A DNA stretch of 21,105 nucleotides from Scytonema sp. UIC 10036 (GCF_009725235.1 NZ_WJFC01000226.1:1-21105), one strand, 5' to 3'. Shown: positions 8,609 to 15,568, counted from the stretch's first letter. Numbers and translations: made by a program. Notes: generated from the sequence alone by a model not told the origin.

Positions 8609-8700
8609 GGGATTAGGGGAAAGGGTTAGGGGTTAGGGTTAGGAGCTTGGAATTTCCTACTCTCTACCCCTACCCCCTACTCCCTACCCCCTACCCCCTA
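8609..8700. repeat. Opposed G-rich and C-rich heptamer arrays
   Basis: A G-rich run (8609-8643: GGGATTA, GGGGAAA, GGGTTAG, GGGTTAG, GGTTAGG) is followed by a C-rich run (8657-8700) of CTACCCC-type heptamers. The two could pair imperfectly as a long stem in RNA. The stop codon of the upstream gene (8698-8700, read on the minus strand) lies within the last CTACCCC-type unit. Together they occupy most of the 121-bp spacer in this cluster. Confidence 0.75.
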
Positions 8701-9957
8701 GCCTTCCAAAGAACGCCCCTGAACAGATGCCAAAGCATCCGCATCCAATACCTCAGATGTGGTATAATAACCAGCCGCTTTCTTTGCTTCTATTTCTACT
8801 CGCGCATCTTGAGGAATCAGTTCTTCTGGAATAGGAACTCGTTCCACCACCTCAATTCCTGACTGAGTGATAGCGTTGTATTTCATATTACTCATTGACA
8901 CCAAGCGGTCAATACGAGTCACACCCAACCAGTGCAACACATCCGGCATCAGTTCTTGAAAGCGCATATCTTGAACACCCGCCACACACTCAGTTCGGCT
9001 GAAGTAGGCATCAGCGCGATCGCCCCCTTCTTGACGCTTGCGAGCATTGTATACCAGAAATTTTGTCACTTCTCCCAAAGCGCGTCCTTCCTTGCGACAG
9101 TAAACAATGATACCAGTCCCGCCTTCTTGAGCTGTTTGTATGCAGACTTCTATGCCGTGTACTAAATAAGGACGACAGGTACAAATGTCTGACCCAAACA
9201 CGTCAGAACCATTGCACTCATCGTGTACTCTAACTGCTAAGGGTTTACTGGGGTCATCGATCGCAGCTACATCCCCTACAATGTATACAGTAATACCTCC
9301 AATCGGTGGTAAAAAGACCTCCAGGTCGGAACGCGTCACCAATTCTGGGAACATACCCCCCGTTTGTTCAAATAAGGCGCGTCGCAATTCTCCCTCTGAA
9401 ATGTGGAAACGCTTGGCAATTCCCGGTAGATACCAAACTGGCTCAATTGCTGCTTTAGTCACAACTAAATCGCCATTGGATTTCATAATTTTGCCATCAA
9501 CTTGCAAGCGTCCACTAGCGACGGCTTCTTGTAGTTCGGGTATGTTGATGTGAGCCTTGGTGATAGCAATTGTTGGACGTATATCATATCCCTGTTCGTA
9601 GTAAGATGTAAAGACATCACCAACATTTGCCCCAAATGGGTCAAGAGACACAATCTTATCTGGATCGAACCAGCTTGGATGCGGTCCAATCCCCTCCACT
9701 GGAGACGTGTTAGTGAGATCTGCCCTGTGATCTGATTGAAGCGCTCCGCTTGCCACTGCTAATGCCCTGTACACCGCATAACCACCAGAATGGGTACCAA
9801 TGACGTTACGGTGTGCTTGCTGAGTTAGCGTAGCTACCACCGGACCCCGTTGCATGGGATCGACTTCTCCCCACTTGATAGGAATTGGTTTGGGACCAAA
9901 GCGACTGGGATGCGAAGTGAGAACAATATGCCTGTAGATGCTATTTTGCTTTGGCAT
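8698..9957 (-). CDS. URC1/urg1-type GTP cyclohydrolase II homologue
   Basis: A 419-residue protein. An N-terminal domain (~1-215) is absent from ordinary RibA. The C-terminal part (~220-380) is GTP cyclohydrolase II-like. The zinc ligands are kept as Cys248, Cys259 and Cys261, and Tyr303 and Arg332 match the catalytic Tyr and Arg of E. coli RibA. The usual EGRGIGL loop reads EGRALGE (290-296), and the NNPKK block reads SNMKY (356-360), so the substrate pocket differs. This pattern, the length and the neighbours (DUF1688 and upp) fit yeast Urc1 / fission-yeast urg1, which act on a uracil nucleotide-derived compound in pyrimidine breakdown, rather than a riboflavin enzyme. It is the first gene of the cluster; transcription probably starts between 9958 and 10125. 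Confidence 0.9.
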   Translation of the reverse strand: MPKQNSIYRHIVLTSHPSRFGPKPIPIKWGEVDPMQRGPVVATLTQQAHRNVIGTHSGGYAVYRALAVASGALQSDHRADLTNTSPVEGIGPHPSWFDPDKIVSLDPFGANVGDVFTSYYEQGYDIRPTIAITKAHINIPELQEAVASGRLQVDGKIMKSNGDLVVTKAAIEPVWYLPGIAKRFHISEGELRRALFEQTGGMFPELVTRSDLEVFLPPIGGITVYIVGDVAAIDDPSKPLAVRVHDECNGSDVFGSDICTCRPYLVHGIEVCIQTAQEGGTGIIVYCRKEGRALGEVTKFLVYNARKRQEGGDRADAYFSRTECVAGVQDMRFQELMPDVLHWLGVTRIDRLVSMSNMKYNAITQSGIEVVERVPIPEELIPQDARVEIEAKKAAGYYTTSEVLDADALASVQGRSLEG

Positions 9958-10303
9958 AGTCGTTAGTTTTCGTGTTTTTGCGATCGATTCTTAAGTTATG
10001 AACGATTTATCAATAACTAGCAACACATTCTCATCGAGAAAATGTGAGATACTATTGACCAATCGCTAATAACGCTAAAGATGGAATTCGCCATTATATC
10101 GTATTGGACACCACAGAAAAGCATGAAGGATAAAGGACAAAGGGGGAAAAACTGCTATTCTCTGTAGAATTTCGTAGAATTTCACGAATTTCTCCAGAGA
10201 AATATTATTTTACACTTTATCCTTCCGGTGACTTCAAGGGTGACTAATTAGATAATAATGTGCGAAATTTGATCCTAAAGCTACTATCACTGACCGCGAA
10301 TTC
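9958..10303. other. Divergent intergenic region with palindromic element
   Basis: This region separates the leftward URC cluster from the rightward TPR gene, so it must hold both promoters. I could not place either with confidence. It contains the 101-bp inverted-repeat element listed separately (10125-10225). No gene was seen. Confidence 0.5.
10125..10225. repeat. MITE-like element with 11-bp terminal inverted repeats and inner palindrome
   Basis: GAAGGATAAAG (10125-10135) and CTTTATCCTTC (10215-10225) are perfect inverted repeats. Between them lies a 44-bp palindrome (10158-10201): 18-bp arms with two mismatches around an 8-base loop, itself containing repeated AGAATTTC. No open frame is inside and no clear target duplication flanks it. 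An alternative is two chance copies of a heptamer family in opposite orientation. Confidence 0.55.
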
Positions 10304-10774
10304 ATGGATTCTTTATTTATCAATTACCTACTTGACGACTTGAAAAATTCCGATGAGACAGTCCGCGACGAAGCAACCAAAAAGCTGTGGCGGATTTGGT
10401 TTCAGCAAAAGGGGATTCACGGGCTAGAAGTCATCGAACGCAGCCAACAGCTAGTAGATGCAGGAGAAATGACTCAAGCCGAAACAATTCTCACAGAACT
10501 TATTCACGATCAACCAGATTTTGCAGAAGCTTGGAATCGCCGTGGTTTTCTTTACTACATCAACGGTCAGTACCAAAAATCTCTAGCAGATTGTCAGATG
10601 GTTGTTCAGCTCAACCCCGTCCATTTTGGCGCACTTCATGGTATGGGCTTGTGTTACGCGGCGCTCGGACAGTATTCTGAAGCGATTAAAGCATTTCGTC
10701 TTGCTTTAGAAATTCAGCCCTACTCCCAAGTCAATCAAAAATTGATTTTAGAATGTACGCTTCGATTGAGCTAG
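10304..10774 (+). CDS. Tetratricopeptide repeat protein
   Basis: A 156-residue cytoplasmic protein with no signal or membrane segment. Three TPR units are visible, at about 40-71, 72-105 and 106-139. The second and third carry the typical pattern: aromatic-Gly in helix A (RGFLYYINGQY, MGLCYAALGQY), helix B with Ala-Leu, then Asn/Gln-Pro at the end. The first ~38 residues are a charged helix resembling short leaders found in cyanobacterial TPR proteins. It is probably a scaffold for protein-protein contacts; no partner is suggested by the neighbours. It stands alone on the plus strand between repeat-rich spacers. The start at ATG 10304 is the first in frame, without a strong ribosome site. Confidence 0.85.
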   Translation: MDSLFINYLLDDLKNSDETVRDEATKKLWRIWFQQKGIHGLEVIERSQQLVDAGEMTQAETILTELIHDQPDFAEAWNRRGFLYYINGQYQKSLADCQMVVQLNPVHFGALHGMGLCYAALGQYSEAIKAFRLALEIQPYSQVNQKLILECTLRLS

Positions 10775-10781
10775 TAAATTA

Positions 10782-10833
10782 GGGCATAGGGTATGGGGCA
10801 TAGGGCATAAGGCGTAGGATTTATGCCTTATGC
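10782..10833. repeat. Heptamer array ending in a hairpin
   Basis: Five GGGCATA-type heptamers (10782-10816) follow the TPR stop codon by 7 bp. The last bases, GCATAAGGCGTA (10805-10816), pair with TATGCCTTATGC (10822-10833) with one mismatch and a 5-base loop. The stem could terminate or stabilise the TPR transcript, but no T-run follows. Confidence 0.65.
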
Positions 10834-10856
10834 TCACTAAATTACGTGTGAGAAAT

Positions 10857-11054
10857 TTAGGGAATAGCAATCAATCCTGCCCCACAACCAAGATCCAGAA
10901 GCCGTCCTCTACCATTCAGTTGAAAGCGCTGTGCAAGCAAATCAAATAAATCTTGCGGATACTTTGACCGATAGCGAGCGTAATACCAAGCAGCACCTTG
11001 AAACAGAGTGGGGTGATAGGTGGGAATGTTTGCAACCATTTGTAAAAACTCCAA
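10857..11054 (-). pseudogene. Truncated SAM-dependent methyltransferase (5' fragment)
   Basis: A 65-codon frame ends straight after methyltransferase motif I (LLDLGCGAGLIAIP), the S-adenosylmethionine-binding loop. Class I methyltransferases need another ~150-200 residues, so the gene is cut off. The likely start is the internal Met at 11039, since MVANIPTYHPTLFQGAAWYYARYRSKYP is the usual opening of this subfamily. The break point lies next to the heptamer array and hairpin at 10782-10833, which suggests repeat-associated deletion. The fragment cannot be an active enzyme. Confidence 0.75.
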
Positions 11055-11427
11055 CCGCTAACAGTTGTGAATGTTTCTAGCAAAGTAAAGATAGGAAAGG
11101 TAGGGGGATAACTTTTACTGTCTATCCTTCCCACCTATCCAAAAATTACCCGTTCAGCCGCAATTAAAGTACGGTTATTCAATCGAATTATCGTACTTTA
11201 AGGTCAGTTTGCCACACTTGCCCTTTTAGAGCAAGTATTTTTCTACAAACTTAAGGAATTGGACTTTTCCCCGACCTGAAGGTAGAGACCACAGCCGTAA
11301 GGGCGCAAGCCCGCCGCACCCTTACATATGGTGTAGTTCATTTAGGTGAAAACTGCGATGAAATCAACTACAGTTGATTTTTGTACTTGAATATACAATA
11401 TGAATAGACAATTTGACAATTTAAAAT
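11055..11427. other. Intergenic region with several hairpins
   Basis: No gene is seen. A 10-bp inverted repeat TTAAAGTACG (11164-11173) / CGTACTTTAA (11192-11201) has an 18-base loop. GTAAGGG (11297-11303) and CCCTTAC (11319-11325) form a second hairpin. AAATCAACT (11361-11369) and AGTTGATTT (11372-11380) form a tight 9-bp stem just upstream of the transposase gene, where IS200/IS605 elements carry their left-end hairpin. Confidence 0.5.
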
Positions 11428-11889
11428 ATGGCTAAATTTTCTCCTGACGATTACAGGTACGAAGGAAACGCTGTCTCGTTACTTAACTACCACTTTGTTT
11501 TTATTCCCAAGCGCCGAAAGAAAGTCTTAGTTGGTCCAATCGCAGAAAGACTAGAGCAAGTTATATGCGATGTTTGTAATGAGAATAGGTGGCGAATCAT
11601 CGCTATGGAAATTATGCCCGACCACGTTTACCTATTGATCAACGCAAAACCTACTGACAATCCATCTTTAATTATAAGTAGAATTAAGGGGAGAGGATCT
11701 CATTTCTTGCGTCAAGAGTTCCCTGAATTACTTAAACTCCCTACATTGTGGACTCCAACCTATTTTGTTTCGACTGCTGGCAATATTTCTACGGAAACTG
11801 TGAGCCAGCAAGGTGTTGGGGGTTTCTCCCACTCACTTCTGGGGAACCTCGAAGAGGTGAAGCGGCATATTGCACAACAGAAAGAATAG
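11428..11889 (+). CDS. IS200/IS605-like TnpA transposase, probably inactive
   Basis: A 153-residue protein of the single-strand HUH transposase (Y1) family. It has the N-terminal YHFVFIPKRRKKVL strand, the MPDHV-LL block and the LWTPTYFVSTAGN block. The HUH pair reads H66-V67-Y68 instead of His-x-His, and the nucleophile position reads H147-I-A-Q-Q151 instead of Tyr-x-x-x-Gln. Both catalytic sites are thus changed, each explicable by a single transition (CAC to TAC, TAT to CAT). A 19-residue stretch (126-144) interrupts the expected junction between STETV and KR. It is encoded by a 57-bp repeat-like insertion that keeps the frame. Transposition activity is therefore unlikely, though the frame is intact. 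Confidence 0.8.
   Translation: MAKFSPDDYRYEGNAVSLLNYHFVFIPKRRKKVLVGPIAERLEQVICDVCNENRWRIIAMEIMPDHVYLLINAKPTDNPSLIISRIKGRGSHFLRQEFPELLKLPTLWTPTYFVSTAGNISTETVSQQGVGGFSHSLLGNLEEVKRHIAQQKE
11804..11860 (+). repeat. 57-bp in-frame repeat insertion inside tnpA
   Basis: The segment is flanked by GTGA (11800-11803 and 11857-11860), so removing 57 bp restores an uninterrupted TnpA alignment with the nucleophile at residue 128, close to the usual ~127. It contains TGGGGGTTTCTCCCA, a hairpin typical of the small dispersed repeats of Nostoc-type genomes. Recognition as a repeat is by pattern only. Confidence 0.6.
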
Positions 11890-12021
11890 CGAAAGTAAAT
11901 GCAGCCGTCGATGCTACCTGCGGCTTTTATCCTCGGCGGATGCAGGGGTTTAAACAAACAATCTTTTTAAATTTGTTGGTTTCACTTCGGGGTTTTCAGC
12001 CGTTTTCCTTATAATTGAAGT

Positions 12022-12045
12022 GGTACTTTTTGACCCGGTACTTTT
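12022..12045 (+). promoter_or_regulatory. Direct repeat GGTACTTTT upstream of the dioxygenase gene
   Basis: GGTACTTTT occurs at 12022-12030 and 12037-12045, 15 bp apart and 8 bp before ATG 12054. It could be a regulator or RNA element, or chance; no promoter hexamers line up clearly. Confidence 0.3.
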
Positions 12046-12053
12046 CGATCGCA

Positions 12054-13070
12054 ATGCAGCAATCAGTAGAAAAAGAGTGTTCCCAAGTTCCTATCATTGA
12101 TGTCAGTGCGCTAGTCTCTGGATCTGCCGATAATTACACAGTAGCTACTCAGATTGGACAAGCGTGCCGTGAGTGTGGTTTCTTCTACATTATTGGGCAT
12201 GGAGTTGATGAAGGACTACAGCAACGTCTGGAACACAAGAGCCGACAGTTCTTTGAACTGGATCTGGAAACTAAACTAGAGATTGGCATGAATGTTGGTG
12301 GTAGAGCATGGCGGGGATATTTTCCTGTGGGAGGCGAATTGACATCAGGTAAGCCAGATCTGAAAGAAGGTATATATTTTGGTGCAGAACGTGAGGAAAA
12401 CCATCCGCTTGTCAAAGCTAATACCCCAATGCACGGTCGTAACCTTTTTCCATCAAGTGTTCCGCAATTGGGCGAAACTGTGCTTGAGTATATGGAAGCC
12501 ATGACTAAACTAGGGCATAGCTTGATGGCTGGTATTGCTCTTAGCCTTGAATTAGAAGAATCTTACTTTAGCGATCGCTATACAAAAGATCCACTGATAT
12601 TATTTCGTATTTTTAACTATCCTCCCAATCCGTCACTCTCTGAGGATAAACGTCAGTGGGGCGTAGGGGAACATACTGATTATGGTGTATTAACTATACT
12701 CAAGCAGGATAATGCAGGTGGATTGCAAGTCAAGTCGAAGTCTGGCTGGGTAGATGCGCCACCTATCCCTAACTCATTTGTATGCAATATTGGAGATATG
12801 CTCGATCGCATGACGCGAGGGCTGTATCGTTCGACACCGCATCGCGTATTGAATTTGTCGGGACGCGATCGTCTGTCGTTCCCATTCTTCTTTGACCCTA
12901 ATTTTCATGTGGAAGTAAAACCAATTGAACTTAAAGGAGTCATGGCGAGCGATGATAAAAACGAACGTTGGGATCGGGCTAGCGTTCATGCCTTTCGCGG
13001 AACTTACGGGGATTATTTGTTAAGTAAGGTGTCTAAAGTTTTTCCGGAGTTACGTCAAACAGTGCTGTAA
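12054..13070 (+). CDS. 2-oxoglutarate/Fe(II)-dependent dioxygenase (isopenicillin N synthase-like)
   Basis: A 338-residue soluble enzyme. The N-terminal non-heme dioxygenase domain (VPIIDVSAL ... CGFFYIIGHG, residues ~12-50) precedes the 2OG-Fe(II) oxygenase domain. Iron ligands are His207, Asp209 and His263, and 2-oxoglutarate would bind at Arg273-x-Ser275 (RLSFPFF). This is the full family set, so it should be active; oxidation of a small molecule such as a secondary metabolite, hormone-like compound or amino acid is the usual role. The substrate is not deducible. The frame extends 13 codons upstream to a TTG at 12015, but ATG 12054 fits the family start and is preferred. It stands alone between the transposase relic and a Uma2 gene. 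Confidence 0.9.
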   Translation: MQQSVEKECSQVPIIDVSALVSGSADNYTVATQIGQACRECGFFYIIGHGVDEGLQQRLEHKSRQFFELDLETKLEIGMNVGGRAWRGYFPVGGELTSGKPDLKEGIYFGAEREENHPLVKANTPMHGRNLFPSSVPQLGETVLEYMEAMTKLGHSLMAGIALSLELEESYFSDRYTKDPLILFRIFNYPPNPSLSEDKRQWGVGEHTDYGVLTILKQDNAGGLQVKSKSGWVDAPPIPNSFVCNIGDMLDRMTRGLYRSTPHRVLNLSGRDRLSFPFFFDPNFHVEVKPIELKGVMASDDKNERWDRASVHAFRGTYGDYLLSKVSKVFPELRQTVL

Positions 13071-13200
13071 AATATGTTACAAAAAATGGATTGGGGCAGT
13101 TGAGAAGACAGTTAAGTCGTTCTCTAATAAAGAAGTTAAGATGAAAACATTGCCCTCCAAACCTGATTATTTCTAATCTAGAAACAGACTGCAAACTTAA

Positions 13201-13797
13201 ATGACGCAAGCAACGATCGCAACACCCAGAAAAGAATTACCCCTTTTGTTTGAGGAACTGACCTGGAGAGAGTTCAAAGCAGTTGAGCAATTGTTAGACC
13301 GCCCAGGATATCGACTCTCTTTCTTGGATGGTGTTTTGGAGATACGAAGAATGCCAGGAGAACCTCACGAAACCGTTAAGAAGAGAATAGCTGCATTGGT
13401 AGAATTGTATTTGCTTATGGCAGGGTTTGACTTTACCCCAACTGGCTCAATGACTTTAGAAAGTGAAGCAGGTGCTGTCAAGCGAGAGGCGGATGAATCC
13501 TATAAACTTGCTCCTAGTCGAGTGCGCCCCGATTTGGCGATCGAGGTCGTGTTTACCAGTGGCGGTATCGATAAACTGGAGGCATACAAGCGGCTGAAGA
13601 TAAAGGAAGTGTGGTTCTGGGAAGATGGTGTGTTAGAAATCTATCACCTGCGGGGTGAGGGCAACGCGCTTCACTATGAAAAGGTTTCCAGTAGTGAGGA
13701 GGTGAAAGGGATCGATCTGGATTTGTTGTTACGTTGCATCAATATAGTGAATCATGTGGATGCCATCAAAACCTTTCAGCAGGCACTGCAAAAATAA
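13201..13797 (+). CDS. Uma2 family endonuclease-fold protein (DUF820)
   Basis: A 198-residue protein of the Uma2/DUF820 family, which has a PD-(D/E)xK nuclease fold and is greatly expanded in cyanobacteria; its cellular role is not established. Family blocks are visible: FLDGVLEIRRMPGEPHE (41-57), the acidic EADES (96-100), RPDLAIEVV (109-117) with the active-site Asp and Glu, and YKRLKIKEVWFW (129-140) with the conserved Lys region. The length is normal. There is no partner toxin or antitoxin gene. The 130 bp before it show no clear promoter. It converges with the SDR gene, whose stop is 29 bp beyond its own. Confidence 0.9.
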   Translation: MTQATIATPRKELPLLFEELTWREFKAVEQLLDRPGYRLSFLDGVLEIRRMPGEPHETVKKRIAALVELYLLMAGFDFTPTGSMTLESEAGAVKREADESYKLAPSRVRPDLAIEVVFTSGGIDKLEAYKRLKIKEVWFWEDGVLEIYHLRGEGNALHYEKVSSSEEVKGIDLDLLLRCINIVNHVDAIKTFQQALQK

Positions 13798-13825
13798 TTG
13801 AGGACCACAGGGTAGAACGCCTTCA

Positions 13826-14515
13826 TTAAAATCGCTCAACCCAAGGTCGCAATTCGACTTCCCATGTCCAAGCATTGCGAGGCTGGCGCAGAATGTTGAG
13901 ATAAGTTTGAGCAATTGCATCGGGATCGAGCAAGCTATCAGGTTTGTCATCTGGTTCCTGACGTGTATCAGAACGAATTGAGCCATCAATGATAAAATGC
14001 GCCACATGGATGTTTTGAGGAGCTAATTCACGAGCAATACTTTGAGCTAAACCTCGTAAGGCAAATTTACCCATGGCAAAAGGTGCAGACCGAGGATAAC
14101 CTTTAACGCTAGCGGAAGCACCTGTAAAGAAAATAGCTCCTCCACCCAAAGCCAGCATACGTTTCGCCGCCGCCTGTGCTACTAAGAAACCTCCATATGC
14201 TGTAATCTCTAAAGATTTAGCTACGTCAATTGGCTCGAGTTCAATGAGTGGAGCCGCAATTCGCAAGCTAGGATTATAAACAACTACCGTTGGTGTTCCC
14301 AACTTTTGTTCGACATCACTAAAGAGTTGGTTGACTTCATCCGGTTTAGAAGCATCACAGGCAAAACTAATAGCTCCAATGTCTTGAGATAGCGCACTGA
14401 GCTTATCAATTCGCCGTGCTGCTAAAGCAACTTTTATCCCTTCGGCTGCAAACAGGCGGGCTAAGGACGCACTGAGTCCACTACCAGCGCCAATAATCAA
14501 TGCGGTAGTTGTCAT
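13826..14515 (-). CDS. Short-chain dehydrogenase/reductase with Phe in place of catalytic Tyr
   Basis: A 229-residue Rossmann-fold protein. Start ATG 14515 gives the family opening TTTALIIGAGSGLSASLA, with the nucleotide loop G9-x-G11-x-G13; 10 extra upstream codons are discarded. Ser134/Ser136 lies where the catalytic Ser is expected. The YxxxK position reads F146-A-M-G-K150, so the usual proton-donating Tyr is missing, and the NNAG motif reads YNPS. From memory, a recognised SDR subfamily carries this FAxxK plus an IARELxPxxIHVAHxxIDG segment, so this is probably a lineage trait, not a lesion. The reaction is unknown. It is convergent with Uma2 and about 100 bp downstream of modA on the same strand. 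Confidence 0.85.
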   Translation of the reverse strand: MTTTALIIGAGSGLSASLARLFAAEGIKVALAARRIDKLSALSQDIGAISFACDASKPDEVNQLFSDVEQKLGTPTVVVYNPSLRIAAPLIELEPIDVAKSLEITAYGGFLVAQAAAKRMLALGGGAIFFTGASASVKGYPRSAPFAMGKFALRGLAQSIARELAPQNIHVAHFIIDGSIRSDTRQEPDDKPDSLLDPDAIAQTYLNILRQPRNAWTWEVELRPWVERF

Positions 14516-14617
14516 TTGTTGATTGTTCCTCGATTTAAGAATCAATACAGTTGGTTACTGGATTTTCTACTTTTTGCCAATAGCCATTGTATAAGAACTC
14601 TTGCCTGAAGCCTAGGA

Positions 14618-15415
14618 TTATTTCACAATAAATCCATATTTTTTGAGTACACCCTTAGCTTGGTCACTAGATAAAAACTTGACAAATCCTTTGGCAGCTT
14701 CGACATTTTGACTGCTTTTGAGTATTGCCAGAGGATAAATAATGGGAGAATAATATTTTCCGTCAGTAGCAACAGCAACTTTTACTTTGTCAGAGCTTTT
14801 TGCATCAGTGGAATAACCGAGACCTGCATCAGCATTACCATTTTCTACTGATGCTAAGACTTGAGTGGCATTTTTTTCATAAACGAATTTAGGCTTGACT
14901 TTATCGAGGATGCCTAATTTTTTAAATACATCTTGTGCGTATTGACCCGCAGGAACACTTTTAGGGTCTCCAATTGCAATTTTCTTAACCTTAGAGTTTG
15001 CCAAGGTATAGAAACTCCTAATACCAACAGAATTATTCTTAGGTACTATCAAAACTAAACGGTTATCTGCCAAGATACTCCGCGTTTTTGGAACTAGCAG
15101 CCCTTTTTCCTCTAAACCATCTACTTGCTTTTTACCAGTAGCAATAACAATATCAGATGGTTTACCCTCCTCAATTTGTTTAACTAATGCACCTGAAGCT
15201 CCAAAGTTATAAGTAATATTGATATTGGGTTGAGTTTGTTGATAGAGCGTTTTAATTTCTTCCAGCGCATCTTTTAAGCTACCGGCAGCAGAGATAGTTA
15301 AGTTGTTGCTTGGTTGTGCTACTACAATAGAGGGACTTGTCAATCGAACACTAACTGCTAAAAGTAAGCTAGCAGTAACTGTAGAGAGGAAGCTAAAAAT
15401 TTGTTGTTTTTTCAT
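14618..15415 (-). CDS. modA: Molybdate ABC transporter substrate-binding protein
   Basis: A 265-residue periplasmic protein; binds molybdate (and tungstate) and delivers it to ModBC. The signal peptide (residues 1-~33, ending VVAQ) is followed by ISAAGSLKDALEEI, the oxyanion-binding start of ModA, then NFGASGALVKQIEEG and PSDIVIATG; the hinge and C-terminal lobe are complete. The start is taken at ATG 15415, the one directly before the signal peptide; a further 14 codons upstream are unlikely. No modB or modC gene lies in the window, so it must rely on a permease encoded elsewhere. No molybdenum riboswitch or ModE-like site was identified upstream. Confidence 0.92.
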   Translation of the reverse strand: MKKQQIFSFLSTVTASLLLAVSVRLTSPSIVVAQPSNNLTISAAGSLKDALEEIKTLYQQTQPNINITYNFGASGALVKQIEEGKPSDIVIATGKKQVDGLEEKGLLVPKTRSILADNRLVLIVPKNNSVGIRSFYTLANSKVKKIAIGDPKSVPAGQYAQDVFKKLGILDKVKPKFVYEKNATQVLASVENGNADAGLGYSTDAKSSDKVKVAVATDGKYYSPIIYPLAILKSSQNVEAAKGFVKFLSSDQAKGVLKKYGFIVK

Positions 15416-15568
15416 TGTTATTACAGACATTGCTTTTTTGAAACTACTTGTGTACAACCTTTGTAAAAATTTTCTGTGTTACGCAAAGAGGCTAAGGAAA
15501 ATGTAGGAGAGTTACCCCTGTGCGCGAGATAAGCTCCTTGAGAGGAGTAGCCTTCAGCATTGCTTACC

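Larger units (their letters stand above)
11361..11982 (+). mobile_element. IS200/IS605-like element relic
   Basis: The extent is inferred. A 9-bp stem lies at 11361-11380, 48 bp before the transposase start. Beyond its 3' end is an imperfect stem, AAACAAACAA (11952-11961) / TTGTTGGTTT (11973-11982, one mismatch). IS200/IS605 elements carry such subterminal hairpins instead of terminal inverted repeats. No tnpB gene is present. Exact ends cannot be fixed from one copy. Confidence 0.35.

Noticed and set aside
8623..8643. Telomere-like GGGTTAG repeats
   Set aside because: A bacterial heptamer array between two genes of one cluster; no other sign of a linear end.
9185..9553. 122-residue plus-strand open frame
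   Set aside because: Antisense to the well-supported GTP cyclohydrolase-like gene; composition is a mirror of that gene.
8698..9957. Riboflavin biosynthesis ribA
   Set aside because: Substrate loops differ, there is an extra N-terminal domain and the neighbours are uracil genes; URC1-type fits better.
11748..12014. 88-residue frame overlapping the end of tnpA
   Set aside because: Overlaps conserved tnpA codons out of frame and then runs through hairpin DNA; no family features.
12185..12502. 105-residue minus-strand open frame
   Set aside because: Antisense to the dioxygenase gene, whose catalytic residues confirm the plus strand.
10304..13797. Defence island (TPR, methyltransferase, transposase, Uma2)
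   Set aside because: The methyltransferase is a fragment, the transposase is degenerate, and no nuclease-helicase or toxin pair links the genes; proximity alone is not enough.
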